From positions 1-22,327 of the forward strand of contig JALHTV010000247.1 of the NCBI GenBank assembly GCA_022866005.1: a stretch of 22,327 nt of DNA, in the 5' to 3' direction. This stretch comes from Phycisphaerae bacterium (GTDB lineage Bacteria > Planctomycetota > Phycisphaerae > SM23-33). The notes beneath the pieces are model-generated. The model was given only the letters and a program-made list of their open reading frames with translations, was not told the origin of the DNA and ran no database searches. The position numbers and the translations under genes were made by a program. The stretch's first letter is position 1. Every line of letters begins with the position of its first letter. Shown piece by piece: positions 14,570 through 21,162 of this stretch.

Positions 14570-14590
14570 GTGTTCACCTTTGGTGAACAC
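14570..14590. promoter_or_regulatory. Perfect 9-bp inverted repeat
   Basis: GTGTTCACC (14570-14578) and GGTGAACAC (14582-14590) flank TTT. It lies 35 bp past the stop of the minus-strand HEPN-like gene, so it could end that transcript, although no U-tract follows. Otherwise it looks like a dimeric repressor site. Confidence 0.45.
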
Positions 14591-14625
14591 ATGATTCTAG
14601 ATGCGAGCACTCCGCTTGCAAGGAG

Positions 14626-15483
14626 TTACACCCCCTCCGGACTCCTCGCTTCCCCATGCGGGCTCCATATCTGGTTTGCACAGACCTTGGAGTCTGCAGA
14701 TGTGACGCATTCCTGGCATTTGTCCTGCAGATCAACTGACTCGAGTGAGAACTTCTGTTGGCCTCGGGCGTCAATATCGAGGACTGCGGCGGCGAGAAAA
14801 CGCAAACACCGTCCAGCACAGATGAGACCGACCTGGTTTTTGTCTCCGGGTTTTGCCCAGTCGGCACCAGTACGCTTCCTGAATAGGTCGTTCACTATGG
14901 CGCGGTTGTGCACTATCAAGTGTCTGGTTTCAACAATGACGATGGCCCTTTTCAATCGCTCCGCGTTCGTGAAGAGGCTGAATCCAATTTCCTTCTCCAG
15001 GGTGTCTTGTAGGGAGGCGAGGCCTTCATATGCGAGATCGTGGACCCTCTTCTCGGCGAGATGGTCGATCAGGGCTTCCATGGACTCAAAGCTGAGCACC
15101 ACGTCCAGGTATTCCGTCTTCCCTGACCGAAGGGTCTCTGGCCTAGTCCTGAACACCAGACCAAGTAGTCTTGAGATATAGATGAGAAAGTTGTCGACAC
15201 CTCTGCACCAGACCATCTCCGCGAGTAATGGTTCGAAGATCTGCATGCACCGCGCAAATGCTCCTTTCTCTTCCTCAACCTCCGGGTCATTGGGGCGCTT
15301 CGTAAGGCGAAGCGTCCTGCTCAACTTCAGTACAGTTGATGCGGCGACATCCGCGAACCCTGCTGTCCGAGAAATGTGATCGACGAACTCATTATGAGCA
15401 ACATGTTGGCATAGGAACTCCGCGCAGGCAGACGTGACTCTTCCCGGCATGGTAAGCGCGCTCTCGATCCAATCTTCTCTCAT
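14626..15483 (-). CDS. HEPN-like domain protein (candidate RNase or defence-related)
   Basis: A 285-residue, mostly helical soluble protein. Near the C-terminus ETRHLIVHNRAIVND contains the R-x4-H motif (Arg187, His192) typical of HEPN RNases and of RiboL-PSP-HEPN-like proteins. The rest was not recognised. The ATG at 15483 is preferred because GGGAG at 15497-15493 lies 9 bases upstream; a TTG two codons earlier would be only 3 bases away. Base composition is clearly more AT-rich than the genes on either side, suggesting horizontal acquisition. No antitoxin partner is adjacent on the same strand. HEPN RNases are frequent in toxin-antitoxin and abortive-infection systems, so a defence role is possible but unproven. 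Confidence 0.6.
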   Translation of the reverse strand: MREDWIESALTMPGRVTSACAEFLCQHVAHNEFVDHISRTAGFADVAASTVLKLSRTLRLTKRPNDPEVEEEKGAFARCMQIFEPLLAEMVWCRGVDNFLIYISRLLGLVFRTRPETLRSGKTEYLDVVLSFESMEALIDHLAEKRVHDLAYEGLASLQDTLEKEIGFSLFTNAERLKRAIVIVETRHLIVHNRAIVNDLFRKRTGADWAKPGDKNQVGLICAGRCLRFLAAAVLDIDARGQQKFSLESVDLQDKCQECVTSADSKVCANQIWSPHGEARSPEGV

Positions 15484-15737
15484 GATCAACTACTCCCTTA
15501 CTGTAACCGCCAACTCGCCTTCCCCCTCGACAGGTGACAGGGCACAAGCTAGCCCGCGCTCGCGCAGACGTCCATCCGCGAGGGCGTGACAGAGATTGGG
15601 GCACCCCTGAAAGCGGAACGCATCGACTTCCAAGATATGCCCCCGCAATAGATGCGGATTGTACCTGTCCCCTTCGGGGAGTCAAGGATGATGTTCTCGG
15701 CTGGGGGGGCGCCTGCTAACTGGCATCGCCAGACCCG
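15484..15737. other. Intergenic region between the HEPN-like gene and the membrane protein gene
   Basis: No credible gene is visible. It holds two small perfect hairpins, CCGCA/TGCGG (15643-15657) and TCCCC-TTC-GGGGA (15668-15680). The second lies about 58 bp after the upstream minus-strand gene and could be part of its 3' end. The promoter of the HEPN-like gene should be here but no convincing one was found. Confidence 0.5.
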
Positions 15738-16304
15738 TCACGGTGGGGGGGAGTGTTCGAGGCGGTGGATGGCCGGGCCGACGTGCCGGCCGGCAAAGCG
15801 GAACGAGACGACCAGGCCGTAGATGAACACCGCCAGGGCGATCGCCAGCAGCACGGCCGTCGTCCAATGCCGCGGGCGCAGGCGCTTCAGCGAGGGGGCG
15901 AAGGCCGCCAGGGCCAGGATCGCCGCGACCACGATCACGGCGTCGAAGCTCGCCCGCTGCCAGTAGTTCCCGGCCAGGTGGAACCACATGCCGAACTCGT
16001 CGAACGTCAGCCCCAGGCCGACGCCGTAAAGAACCGCCGCCCAGTGCAGCTCCCGGCCGGCGGGGCGGCGCATCAGCAGCCACCCGCCGGTGACGCTCAG
16101 CAGGATGATCCCGAAGTTCAGATGATGCACGTGGGTGCCGCGCAGGTGGACGTAGAGGTCGGGGATCGCGCGGGACATGATCAGGAACACCAGCACCCGC
16201 GCGCCCGTGAACGTGAACAGGAACGTGACCAGCACGCGCCGGGCCAGGCGTCGGGCCGGCTCGCCGGGGCGATCTACGGTAGCCCAGTCACCTGCGTCGT
16301 CCAT
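15738..16304 (-). CDS. Conserved polytopic membrane protein
   Basis: A 188-residue protein with about five membrane spans. The frame is open further upstream to 16739, but the ATG at 16304 is chosen because GGGAGAGG sits directly before it and the upstream extension is low-complexity Arg/Gly/Pro sequence. Notable polar motifs near the membrane are HLRGTHVHHLNFG (about 53-65) and GLTFDEFGMWFHL (about 98-110), which could bind metal. I do not recognise a named family. It may be cotranscribed with the HEPN-like gene 254 bp downstream. Confidence 0.7.
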   Translation of the reverse strand: MDDAGDWATVDRPGEPARRLARRVLVTFLFTFTGARVLVFLIMSRAIPDLYVHLRGTHVHHLNFGIILLSVTGGWLLMRRPAGRELHWAAVLYGVGLGLTFDEFGMWFHLAGNYWQRASFDAVIVVAAILALAAFAPSLKRLRPRHWTTAVLLAIALAVFIYGLVVSFRFAGRHVGPAIHRLEHSPPP

Positions 16305-16380
16305 GGCACCTCTCCCTGGGTGCCCGTGACCTCTACCCGCTGGGGGGGCGAAAGGCCAGGGGCTTTTGTCCCGGGCCGTC

Positions 16381-16430
16381 CCAGTCTCCCCCGGTCTGCC
16401 CTCGTCTCCCCTCGTTTGCCCTCGTTTGCC
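16381..16430. repeat. Short tandem repeat, 10-bp period
   Basis: Five consecutive 10-mers are variants of CTCGTTTGCC: CCAGTCTCCC, CCGGTCTGCC, CTCGTCTCCC, then CTCGTTTGCC twice. A degenerate sixth unit may follow. It lies upstream of the minus-strand membrane protein gene. The rest of 16305-16743 shows no credible gene, only a small AGTCGCC/GGCGACT hairpin at 16583-16599. Confidence 0.8.
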
Positions 16431-16743
16431 CTTGGCTGGGGCTGGGCGTCGTGGGCTGGGCTGTTGCCTCGCTCCCCGGGTCCGGCGGCGCTGAACTCGC
16501 CGGCCCGCAGCCGCAGGAACGCACTGGCTAACGTCTCGGCCATTTCCTCCAACTGCCGCTAGAGCGTCATCTCGCGACATCGAGTCGCCCATGGCGACTT
16601 GTCCGCCCCTCGACCCCTCGACGGTGCTCGGGCGGTGAGCCAGTCGAACGGCAAGCTCGGGGGGAACCAGACGAGCCTCCGACGCACCTTCGGCCGTCCG
16701 CGACGTCCCACGGTGACAACGGCACTGAAAGTTCTGCACCCGC

Positions 16744-16778
16744 TGTCGCTTCTAGCCGATTAGACCCAAGAAGCGGCG
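16744..16778 (+). promoter_or_regulatory. Stem-loop upstream of the CBS-domain gene
   Basis: CGCTTCT (16747-16753) pairs with AGAAGCG (16769-16775), extendable by three outer pairs including wobbles. The loop is 15 nt. It lies 42 bp before the start codon and could be a leader structure or an operator. Confidence 0.4.
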
Positions 16779-16819
16779 AACCTCTCGGGCATGAGAACAC
16801 GGACATCAGGAGGCGATAC

Positions 16820-17320
16820 ATGCAGGAATCATCGCAGGTCAGCACCGTCATGCTGAGCAAGGGTGAGGTGCTCACGATTCGTTCGGACAGGCCCGTTCGT
16901 GAAGCGGCCGAAATCATGCGGAACAGCAAGGTCGGGTGTCTGGTGGTTATGCATCCTGGAGACCGGGTGGCAGGCATCGTCACGGAGCGGGACATTGTCT
17001 CCAAGGTGGTGGCCGAATCGGCCAATCCCGACACTGTCCGAGTGTCCGACATCATGAGCGCCAAGGTCATCGCGATTTCGCCGACTGCCTCTCTGGCGCG
17101 CGCACGCCAGGTCATGTCCGAGTACAAGATTCGCCATTTGCCGGTGATCCGGGGCGGCAAGCTGGAAGGCTTGGTATCGAGTCGGGACATCCTGTCGGTG
17201 GAGCTGCGCGTCGTGCAGGAGGTTGTGGAGCATCAGGACCAGCTCCTGCGTGAAGCCGAGAGGAAGTGCCCCGGGATTACGCAGATGAAGGTGGACGCCG
17301 GCGGCCGGATTCTGATCTGA
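16820..17320 (+). CDS. Two-CBS-domain protein
   Basis: A 166-residue soluble protein with a perfect AGGAGG at 16808-16813, six bases before the ATG. It consists of two CBS repeats (about 12-60 and 76-130), with the typical segments VREAAEIMRNSKVGCLVV, GIVTERDIVSKVV, ARARQVMSEYKIRHLPVI and GLVSSRDILS. A short helical C-terminus contains ERKCPGITQMKVDAGG. CBS pairs bind adenine nucleotides and report energy state or regulate partners; stand-alone versions are widespread. No partner gene is adjacent, so the regulated target is unknown. Confidence 0.93.
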   Translation: MQESSQVSTVMLSKGEVLTIRSDRPVREAAEIMRNSKVGCLVVMHPGDRVAGIVTERDIVSKVVAESANPDTVRVSDIMSAKVIAISPTASLARARQVMSEYKIRHLPVIRGGKLEGLVSSRDILSVELRVVQEVVEHQDQLLREAERKCPGITQMKVDAGGRILI

Positions 17321-17493
17321 GGGCATCCTCTTGCGGCGTTCCTTGTTCGCACCTCCTTCGGTGCCGATCTCCCGCAGAGTCTCGCCTTGGCCAGACCTCA
17401 AGCCTTCACTCGATGGCCTACCCCGGGCGGTGGTGGAGCCGACCGAACCCCTCGGCCAGAATCTCGCCCTTCTCCTCCAGCCGCCGCTGCCTG

Positions 17494-17760
17494 TCCTGAG
17501 CAGCGTCGAAGGAGGGCGTCATCTCGTCCGCGTCGGTCGCGTGCATGCGTCAGCCTCCCAAACGCACCCTCAGCGACCTGTCCTGAGCGTGGTCGAAGGA
17601 CATTCCCTTCCCCGCTGCATCGCCGTCTGGTGCCTGGCTAATGGGAGGTCAGCCGGCCAACCGGCGCCTCCCTTGTTAACCTACCGCCGGACAGCGCAGC
17701 CCGTCGGCGCTTCCAGCCAAGACAGCCTAGCCGTCCGTAGCCCTGAGCATGTCGAAGGGC
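17494..17760 (+). repeat. Three interspersed CCTGAGC...GTCGAAGG motifs in a gene-free stretch
   Basis: Copies lie at 17494-17513, 17580-17601 and 17741-17760. Each reads CCTGAGC, a short spacer and GTCGAAGG, with partly self-complementary ends (GTCCT/AGGAC in the middle copy). This resembles small palindromic repeats found scattered in many bacterial genomes. The stretch 17321-18061 has no credible gene other than the frame of the PEP-CTERM gene that follows it. Confidence 0.65.
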
Positions 17761-17785
17761 GAAGGAGGGTTCGGAGTTGTCGGGG
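17668..17785 (+). repeat. Upstream repeat element, unit 1
   Basis: It begins CTCCCTTGTTAACCTACCGC and ends GGAGGGTTCGGAGTTGTCGG plus GG. It matches 18975-19089 nearly end to end, and 20683-20723 in a shortened form. An imperfect hairpin (17643-17672) overlaps its left edge. It precedes the first PEP-CTERM unit. Confidence 0.85.
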
Positions 17786-17830
17786 AGGGCACAGTGTCTC
17801 AAGCACTTATCACTAATCCCCAGATTTTAC

Positions 17831-17860
17831 TTGGCGCAACTGGGGGGCGCGCGGTAGGAT
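17831..17860 (+). promoter_or_regulatory. Repeated promoter-like block, unit 1
   Basis: TTGGCG (17831-17836), an 18-bp spacer and TAGGAT (17855-17860). The same block occurs at 20763-20792 with identical hexamers and spacing, and at 19232-19259 in diverged form. GATACT three bases later is an alternative -10. Confidence 0.6.
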
Positions 17861-17868
17861 ACTTCACG

Positions 17869-17947
17869 CTTCGACACCGTTTGAGTGTGTAACGGGGGAG
17901 TCCCACGTCGGAGGCAGGGAGCGTTCTCGCTCACTCGCACCTGTCTT
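17869..17947 (+). ncRNA. Structured 5' leader RNA, unit 1
   Basis: Stems: CTTCGAC (17869-17875) with GTCGGAG (17907-17913); inside it CCGTT (17877-17881) with AACGG (17891-17895); then GAGGCAG (17911-17917) with CTGTCTT (17941-17947, two G-U pairs); inside that GAGCG-TTCT-CGCTC (17919-17932). The first and third stems share three bases, so they may be alternatives. Nearer the gene are TTTCG-GAGA-CGAAA (18002-18015) and CGAACG-TAA-CGTTCG (18018-18032). Compensatory differences from the other two copies support an RNA role. No known RNA family was recognised. Confidence 0.65.
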
Positions 17948-18061
17948 AAAGGCCGCCCGGCCAGATTGTGAACCCTTTTGTATCTATGTTTTGTGTTCGT
18001 GTTTCGGAGACGAAAGGCGAACGTAACGTTCGAAGTCCTGGGAAAAATTAAGGAGCGAAAA

Positions 18062-18841
18062 ATGAAGAGTTTTGTAACAATCATTATTGGATTATTTGTT
18101 CTGGCCTTGGCAGGCCAGCTGGCGCGGGCGGATTGGGACCCCAACGATCCATATAAGTGGGTCCAGTTGCCGGACCTTGAGCCCAATGGCATGGATGTAT
18201 ATGACAAAAGCCGGTGGTTGGCAGATGACTTCCTGTGTACCAGCATGAATAGGATTACCGACATCCATATCTGGGGTTCGTGGAAGAACGATATCCTCCC
18301 GACTGGCGGTGCAGGCGCCCTTACGTTTTCGCTTAGAATCTATGGCGATATCCCCGCTGATCCCTCTAACCACAGTGAACCCAACGAGAACCAGAAGCTC
18401 TGGGAGCGTAATGCGCTCGTTCCAACATATCGCCTCTATGCGACAGGTTTACAAGAAGGCTGGTATGACCCGTCTCAACCGCTATATATGCCATTGGGAG
18501 ATAGTAATTGCTACCAGTACAATCTCCTGATCCCCGAGCCCAATGCCTTTATGCAGCAGGGCGACCCGAATAATCCGATAGTCTACTGGCTTGCCGTCCA
18601 AGCTACCGTCAGTGACCCTAGTGCCATATTCGGGTGGAAGACTTCCGCAGACCATTGGAACGACGATGCAACCTGGCGGACGGGAGGACAGTGGTATGAG
18701 TTAACATATCCCAGCGGCCATCCGCTTTACGGCCAGAGCATCGACCTGGCCTTCGTGATTACGCCCGAGCCGGCCACCTTGTCCCTGTTGGTTCTGGGCG
18801 GGTTGGCCCTCCTTCGCCACAAGCGTGGTTACGGAGGGTGA
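18062..18841 (+). CDS. Exported PEP-CTERM protein, DUF7901-like
   Basis: A 259-residue protein. The ATG at 18062 is chosen because AGGAG (18051-18055) lies six bases upstream and a signal peptide follows (MKSFVTIIIGLFVLALAG, cleaved near ARA). The body begins WVQLPDLEPNGMDVYDKS and LADDFLCTS..ITDIHIWGSW, a pattern I associate with the DUF7901 family of planctomycete secreted proteins; function unknown. The C-terminus TPEPATLSLLVLGGLALLRH plus KRGYGG is a PEP-CTERM sorting and anchor signal. It is preceded by the unit-1 repeat, promoter block and leader, and followed by a strong terminator. Composition is more AT-rich than in the left half of the window. Confidence 0.88.
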   Translation: MKSFVTIIIGLFVLALAGQLARADWDPNDPYKWVQLPDLEPNGMDVYDKSRWLADDFLCTSMNRITDIHIWGSWKNDILPTGGAGALTFSLRIYGDIPADPSNHSEPNENQKLWERNALVPTYRLYATGLQEGWYDPSQPLYMPLGDSNCYQYNLLIPEPNAFMQQGDPNNPIVYWLAVQATVSDPSAIFGWKTSADHWNDDATWRTGGQWYELTYPSGHPLYGQSIDLAFVITPEPATLSLLVLGGLALLRHKRGYGG

Positions 18842-18871
18842 ACGCTGCTGAGGCGGCGGAAGTAACCTCAA
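18795..18871 (+). repeat. Shared PEP-CTERM/3'-UTR module, copy 1
   Basis: This 77-bp segment covers the last 15 or so codons, the stop and 30 bp of 3' UTR. It is almost identical to 20178-20254 and of the same length. Its first 30 bp recur at the right edge of the window (22298-22327). Confidence 0.85.
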
Positions 18872-18890
18872 CTCACGATAGCCACCGATC

Positions 18891-18925
18891 AACAGGCGGA
18901 CCTCCGGGCCCGCCTGTTATCTTTT
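18891..18925 (+). terminator. Rho-independent terminator, unit 1
   Basis: AACAGGCGG (18891-18899) pairs with CCGCCTGTT (18910-18918), followed by ATCTTTT. It is of the same design as the terminator of unit 2. Confidence 0.88.
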
Positions 18926-18974
18926 AAGAGTAAGCCATTGCAGGGTCTACTGGTGTCTGCCTCCGTACCAGCGC

Positions 18975-19089
18975 CTCCCTTGTTAACCTCCCCCCGGACA
19001 TCGCAGCCTGTCGGGGCTTCCAGCAGAGACAGACCCGCCCGCCGTAGCCCTCCGTAGCCTTGGCGAAGGAGGGTTCGGAGTTGTCGGGG
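18975..19089 (+). repeat. Upstream repeat element, unit 2
   Basis: It matches 17668-17785 nearly end to end. At the site where unit 1 has the CCTGAGC...GTCGAAGG motif it instead carries a CCCTCC...GGAGGG imperfect palindrome. The stretch 19090-19231 that follows shows no gene. Confidence 0.85.
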
Positions 19090-19231
19090 GGATGAGGTGG
19101 ACTTTCCTGACCAAACCGTTGGTGTCCATCCCCAATTAGGCGTTGTACTTAGCTAGGGGACGGACCGCTATGCCCAAACCACCAGACTGTGGGTTTATCC
19201 AACCAGTCAACGAAGATTCTCCAGATTTCAC

Positions 19232-19259
19232 TTGGTGCAGCGAGGGGGCGCGGTAACAT
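19232..19259 (+). promoter_or_regulatory. Repeated promoter-like block, unit 2
   Basis: TTGGTG (19232-19237), a 16-bp spacer and TAACAT (19254-19259), inside the conserved frame ending GCGCGGTA..ATACT. It is the most diverged of the three copies. Confidence 0.5.
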
Positions 19260-19266
19260 ACTGGGT

Positions 19267-19371
19267 GCTTCGACCTCCGCCACGGGAAACGGCGGAGAGG
19301 GAAGCCGGCTGAGCCGCCGGTTCTACTGTGAGGGCAGCGGCGAGAAATCGCTCACTTGTTCCTCCTGCCCT
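19267..19371 (+). ncRNA. Structured 5' leader RNA, unit 2
   Basis: GCTTC (19267-19271) pairs with GAAGC (19301-19305), enclosing CTCCGCC (19275-19281) with GGCGGAG (19291-19297). Then AGGGCAG (19331-19337) pairs with CTGCCCT (19365-19371), enclosing GCGA-GAAA-TCGC (19340-19351), a GNRA-type loop. These occupy the same order as the stems of units 1 and 3 with different paired sequences. An extra hairpin, AGCCGGC/GCCGGTT (19303-19322), overlaps the first outer stem. Confidence 0.6.
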
Positions 19372-19498
19372 AGCCCGTTCCGGGCAAGTTCCCAGACGAA
19401 TGTTGGAAGTTCAGCTTTCTGGTGCTGCTGAGCGCTGCGCCCTGATAGCCCGAACCGCAGCCGGGATGAAACAAAGCAAGAGCGAAGGGAGCCGCACG

Positions 19499-20224
19499 AT
19501 GAACAGACGCGTTATATTTGCCTCGGCACTTGTGGGGCTGCTGTGCCTGGTTGGTCTGCCGCAGGGGGCCATTGCGGAGGACGTCGCTCCGCCAAGCTAC
19601 CGGGGTCAGCCTGGTTCGACAACGCAGGAGTGGGATTTTCTGACGGCAGGTCCCAGTTACTCTTTGCCCGACGGTACCAGCGGAATTACAGACAATCCAT
19701 ATGGTAATGCGGTCTTGTCCGTAGAAAATGAAAGCGGTGATGCTACCTATAAGGCCAACACGGGACCGGGCCCCGGCGGGGCATGGGAACTGTGGGACAC
19801 CCCCGTCGGGACGGACTACATGCACCTGTACATCCCTAACACTCACAACACGGGGCCGGGGACGTATAAGGACCTTCGCATCCAAGTAACCTACAGCACT
19901 AATGTGATATACGAGGGCATACACTATGATGCCCCTCCCATAATCGGGAACCTCGCGGGCGGCGCTGGAGAGACGTGTACGTTCGTCGGGCGATCGGTCG
20001 TCGTCCTCGACCCGAGCTGGTCGGTCCTCGTTGAGGATTGGCGGATTGAGCCGAACCCACTGAGCGAGAGTTTTCGCATTTGGGCCGGGTATGAAGGGGG
20101 CACACTATCGCTGATCAGCGAGGGTATCGTTGACACGGTCTGCGTCCCCGAGCCGGCGACGATGAGCCTGCTGGCCTTGGGCGGGTTGGCCCTCCTTCGC
20201 CACAAGCGCCGCCACGGAGGGTGA
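19499..20224 (+). CDS. Exported PEP-CTERM protein of unknown function
   Basis: A 241-residue protein. The ATG at 19499 is supported by GAAGGGAG (19484-19491) and by a signal peptide directly after it (MNRRVIFASALVGLLCLVGL, cleaved near AIA-ED). The frame is open further upstream, but that part overlaps the leader RNA structure. The mature part is Gly/Pro/Ser-rich and looks like a beta-sandwich (QEWDFLTAGPSYSLPDG, AWELWDTPVGTDYMHLYIPN, LRIQVTYSTNVIYEGIHYD); I recognise no family. The C-terminus VPEPATMSLLALGGLALLRH plus KRRHGG is a PEP-CTERM signal, nearly identical in DNA to that of the preceding PEP-CTERM gene although the bodies are unrelated. Confidence 0.87.
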   Translation: MNRRVIFASALVGLLCLVGLPQGAIAEDVAPPSYRGQPGSTTQEWDFLTAGPSYSLPDGTSGITDNPYGNAVLSVENESGDATYKANTGPGPGGAWELWDTPVGTDYMHLYIPNTHNTGPGTYKDLRIQVTYSTNVIYEGIHYDAPPIIGNLAGGAGETCTFVGRSVVVLDPSWSVLVEDWRIEPNPLSESFRIWAGYEGGTLSLISEGIVDTVCVPEPATMSLLALGGLALLRHKRRHGG

Positions 20225-20254
20225 ACGCTGCTGAGGCGGAGGAAGCGACCTCAA
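20178..20254 (+). repeat. Shared PEP-CTERM/3'-UTR module, copy 2
   Basis: Same 77-bp module as 18795-18871, with few substitutions, spanning the coding end, the stop and the start of the 3' UTR. Confidence 0.85.
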
Positions 20255-20271
20255 AACAATTGCAGACTAAC

Positions 20272-20303
20272 AACGGGCGGGCCTTCGGGTCCGCCCGTTT
20301 CTG
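20272..20303 (+). terminator. Rho-independent terminator, unit 2
   Basis: AACGGGCGGGCC (20272-20283), a TTCG tetraloop, and GGTCCGCCCGTT (20288-20299) form a 12-bp stem with one G-U pair, followed by TCTG. The pairs that differ from the unit-1 terminator are compensatory (A-T to G-C). Confidence 0.88.
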
Positions 20304-20682
20304 TTCACCCACTGGGGGGTGCTCATACGAGGTAGGGGCGGCGAGTTTGAGATTCCCGGTTCAGGGTTGCTTGCACGTGCCTGTGAGAGTTTTTGAGTAA
20401 ACCGGAACGGGGTTGTCAAACAGAGAGCGCGAGAGCCGTCTTCGCCCTTCGGGCTACGCCGCCCAGGGTTCGAGACGCAGTTTCAAGGGCAGTGCGAGCA
20501 ACCCCGGGGGTTGCTCGCAATCCCCTACTAGAGCATTACCGAACAGAGAGCGCTTATCGAGAAGCTCGGGGCGGGCCTAAGCTTTGAAGGCGCCGCAGTT
20601 AGACAGAAAAACCGCGCAACTCTCGTTGGCCGGCTTTTCGCTAACCGAGTCGGGGCGGGAATCACGCGATTTCTCCAAAAAT
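20304..20682. other. Gene-free stretch with a strong hairpin between 12-bp direct repeats
   Basis: AACAGAGAGCGC occurs at 20419-20430 and 20542-20553. Between them TGCGAGCAACCCC and GGGGTTGCTCGCA (20493-20519) form a 13-bp inverted repeat around one G. A 64-codon open frame here has no ribosome binding site or recognisable similarity and is not called. Confidence 0.6.
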
Positions 20683-20723
20683 CTCCCTTATTAACCTACC
20701 GCCAGCAGCTCAGAGTTGTCGGG
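20683..20723 (+). repeat. Upstream repeat element, unit 3 (internally shortened)
   Basis: It starts CTCCCTTATTAACCTACCGC and ends GAGTTGTCGGG, matching the two ends of the element at 17668-17785 with the central 75 or so bases missing. Confidence 0.75.
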
Positions 20724-20762
20724 AGGAGTTTGCATTTCCAGTGCTTCCCCTCCGGATTTCGA

Positions 20763-20792
20763 TTGGCGCAACCGGTCGGGGCGCGGTAGGAT
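20763..20792 (+). promoter_or_regulatory. Repeated promoter-like block, unit 3
   Basis: TTGGCG (20763-20768), an 18-bp spacer and TAGGAT (20787-20792), with the same hexamers and spacing as unit 1. The surrounding block 20750-20896 is mostly identical to 17817-17963. Confidence 0.6.
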
Positions 20793-20800
20793 ACTTTACG

Positions 20801-20879
20801 CTTCGACACCGCTTGGGTTTGTCAGCGGGGTGTTCCACGTCGGAGGCAGGGAGCGTTCTCGCTCACTCGCATCTGCCTC
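20801..20879 (+). ncRNA. Structured 5' leader RNA, unit 3
   Basis: CTTCGAC (20801-20807) pairs with GTCGGAG (20839-20845), enclosing CCGCT (20809-20813) with AGCGG (20824-20828). GAGGCAG (20843-20849) pairs with CTGCCTC (20873-20879), enclosing GAGCG-TTCT-CGCTC (20851-20864). Relative to unit 1, one T-A pair has become C-G and two G-U pairs are G-C, while the loop of the CCGCT stem has changed freely. Confidence 0.65.
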
Positions 20880-21084
20880 AAAGGCCGCCCGGCCAAGTGC
20901 CCCACCACGATTGCCATTTGTTCTTTCAGGGGTGTTTAGATTTGTAGATACAGCTAATCGGCGTATGTCCCCCGGAGGCTTATGGGGGGGTTGATGTGGA
21001 TGGTAAGACTGCTCCGGTTGTAGGTATCGAAGCCTTGAGCAAGCTTTGAGCAAGTCCTCGGAAACTTCCGGGGGAGACTGCGGT

Positions 21085-21162
21085 GAAGGGAGGGTTTGTT
21101 TTGCCTTCCCCTTCCAGGCCTATTGTGTGCGTGGCCTCGGAGCGCATCCGGGCACACATAGG
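21085..21162 (+). promoter_or_regulatory. Tandem hairpins in the long leader of the HAF-repeat gene
   Basis: GAAGGG..AGG (21085-21093) pairs with CCT..CCCTTC (21104-21114). CCTAT-T-GTGTGC (21119-21130) pairs with GCACACATAGG (21152-21162), with CGGA/TCCG nested inside. They lie between the unit-3 leader and the start codon at 21256. An 11-bp near-repeat containing TTGAGCAAG occurs twice at 21034-21054. The stretch 20897-21255 holds no gene. Confidence 0.45.

Noticed and set aside
16305..16739. N-terminal extension of the minus-strand membrane protein
   Set aside because: The sequence is Arg/Gly/Pro low complexity and includes the 10-bp tandem repeat. A strong ribosome binding site lies directly before the ATG at 16304.
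17828..17860. Sigma-54 type -24/-12 promoter in the repeated block (as reported for some proteobacterial PEP-CTERM genes)
   Set aside because: TTGGCGC resembles a -24 element, but none of the three copies has the TTGC -12 element at the required spacing.
19328..19498. Upstream GTG start for the second PEP-CTERM gene
   Set aside because: It would put non-signal sequence before an obvious signal peptide and overlaps the structured leader. The ATG at 19499 has a good ribosome binding site.
20393..20587. 64-codon open frame in the gap before unit 3
   Set aside because: It has no ribosome binding site, spans the strong inverted repeat, and shows no recognisable protein features.
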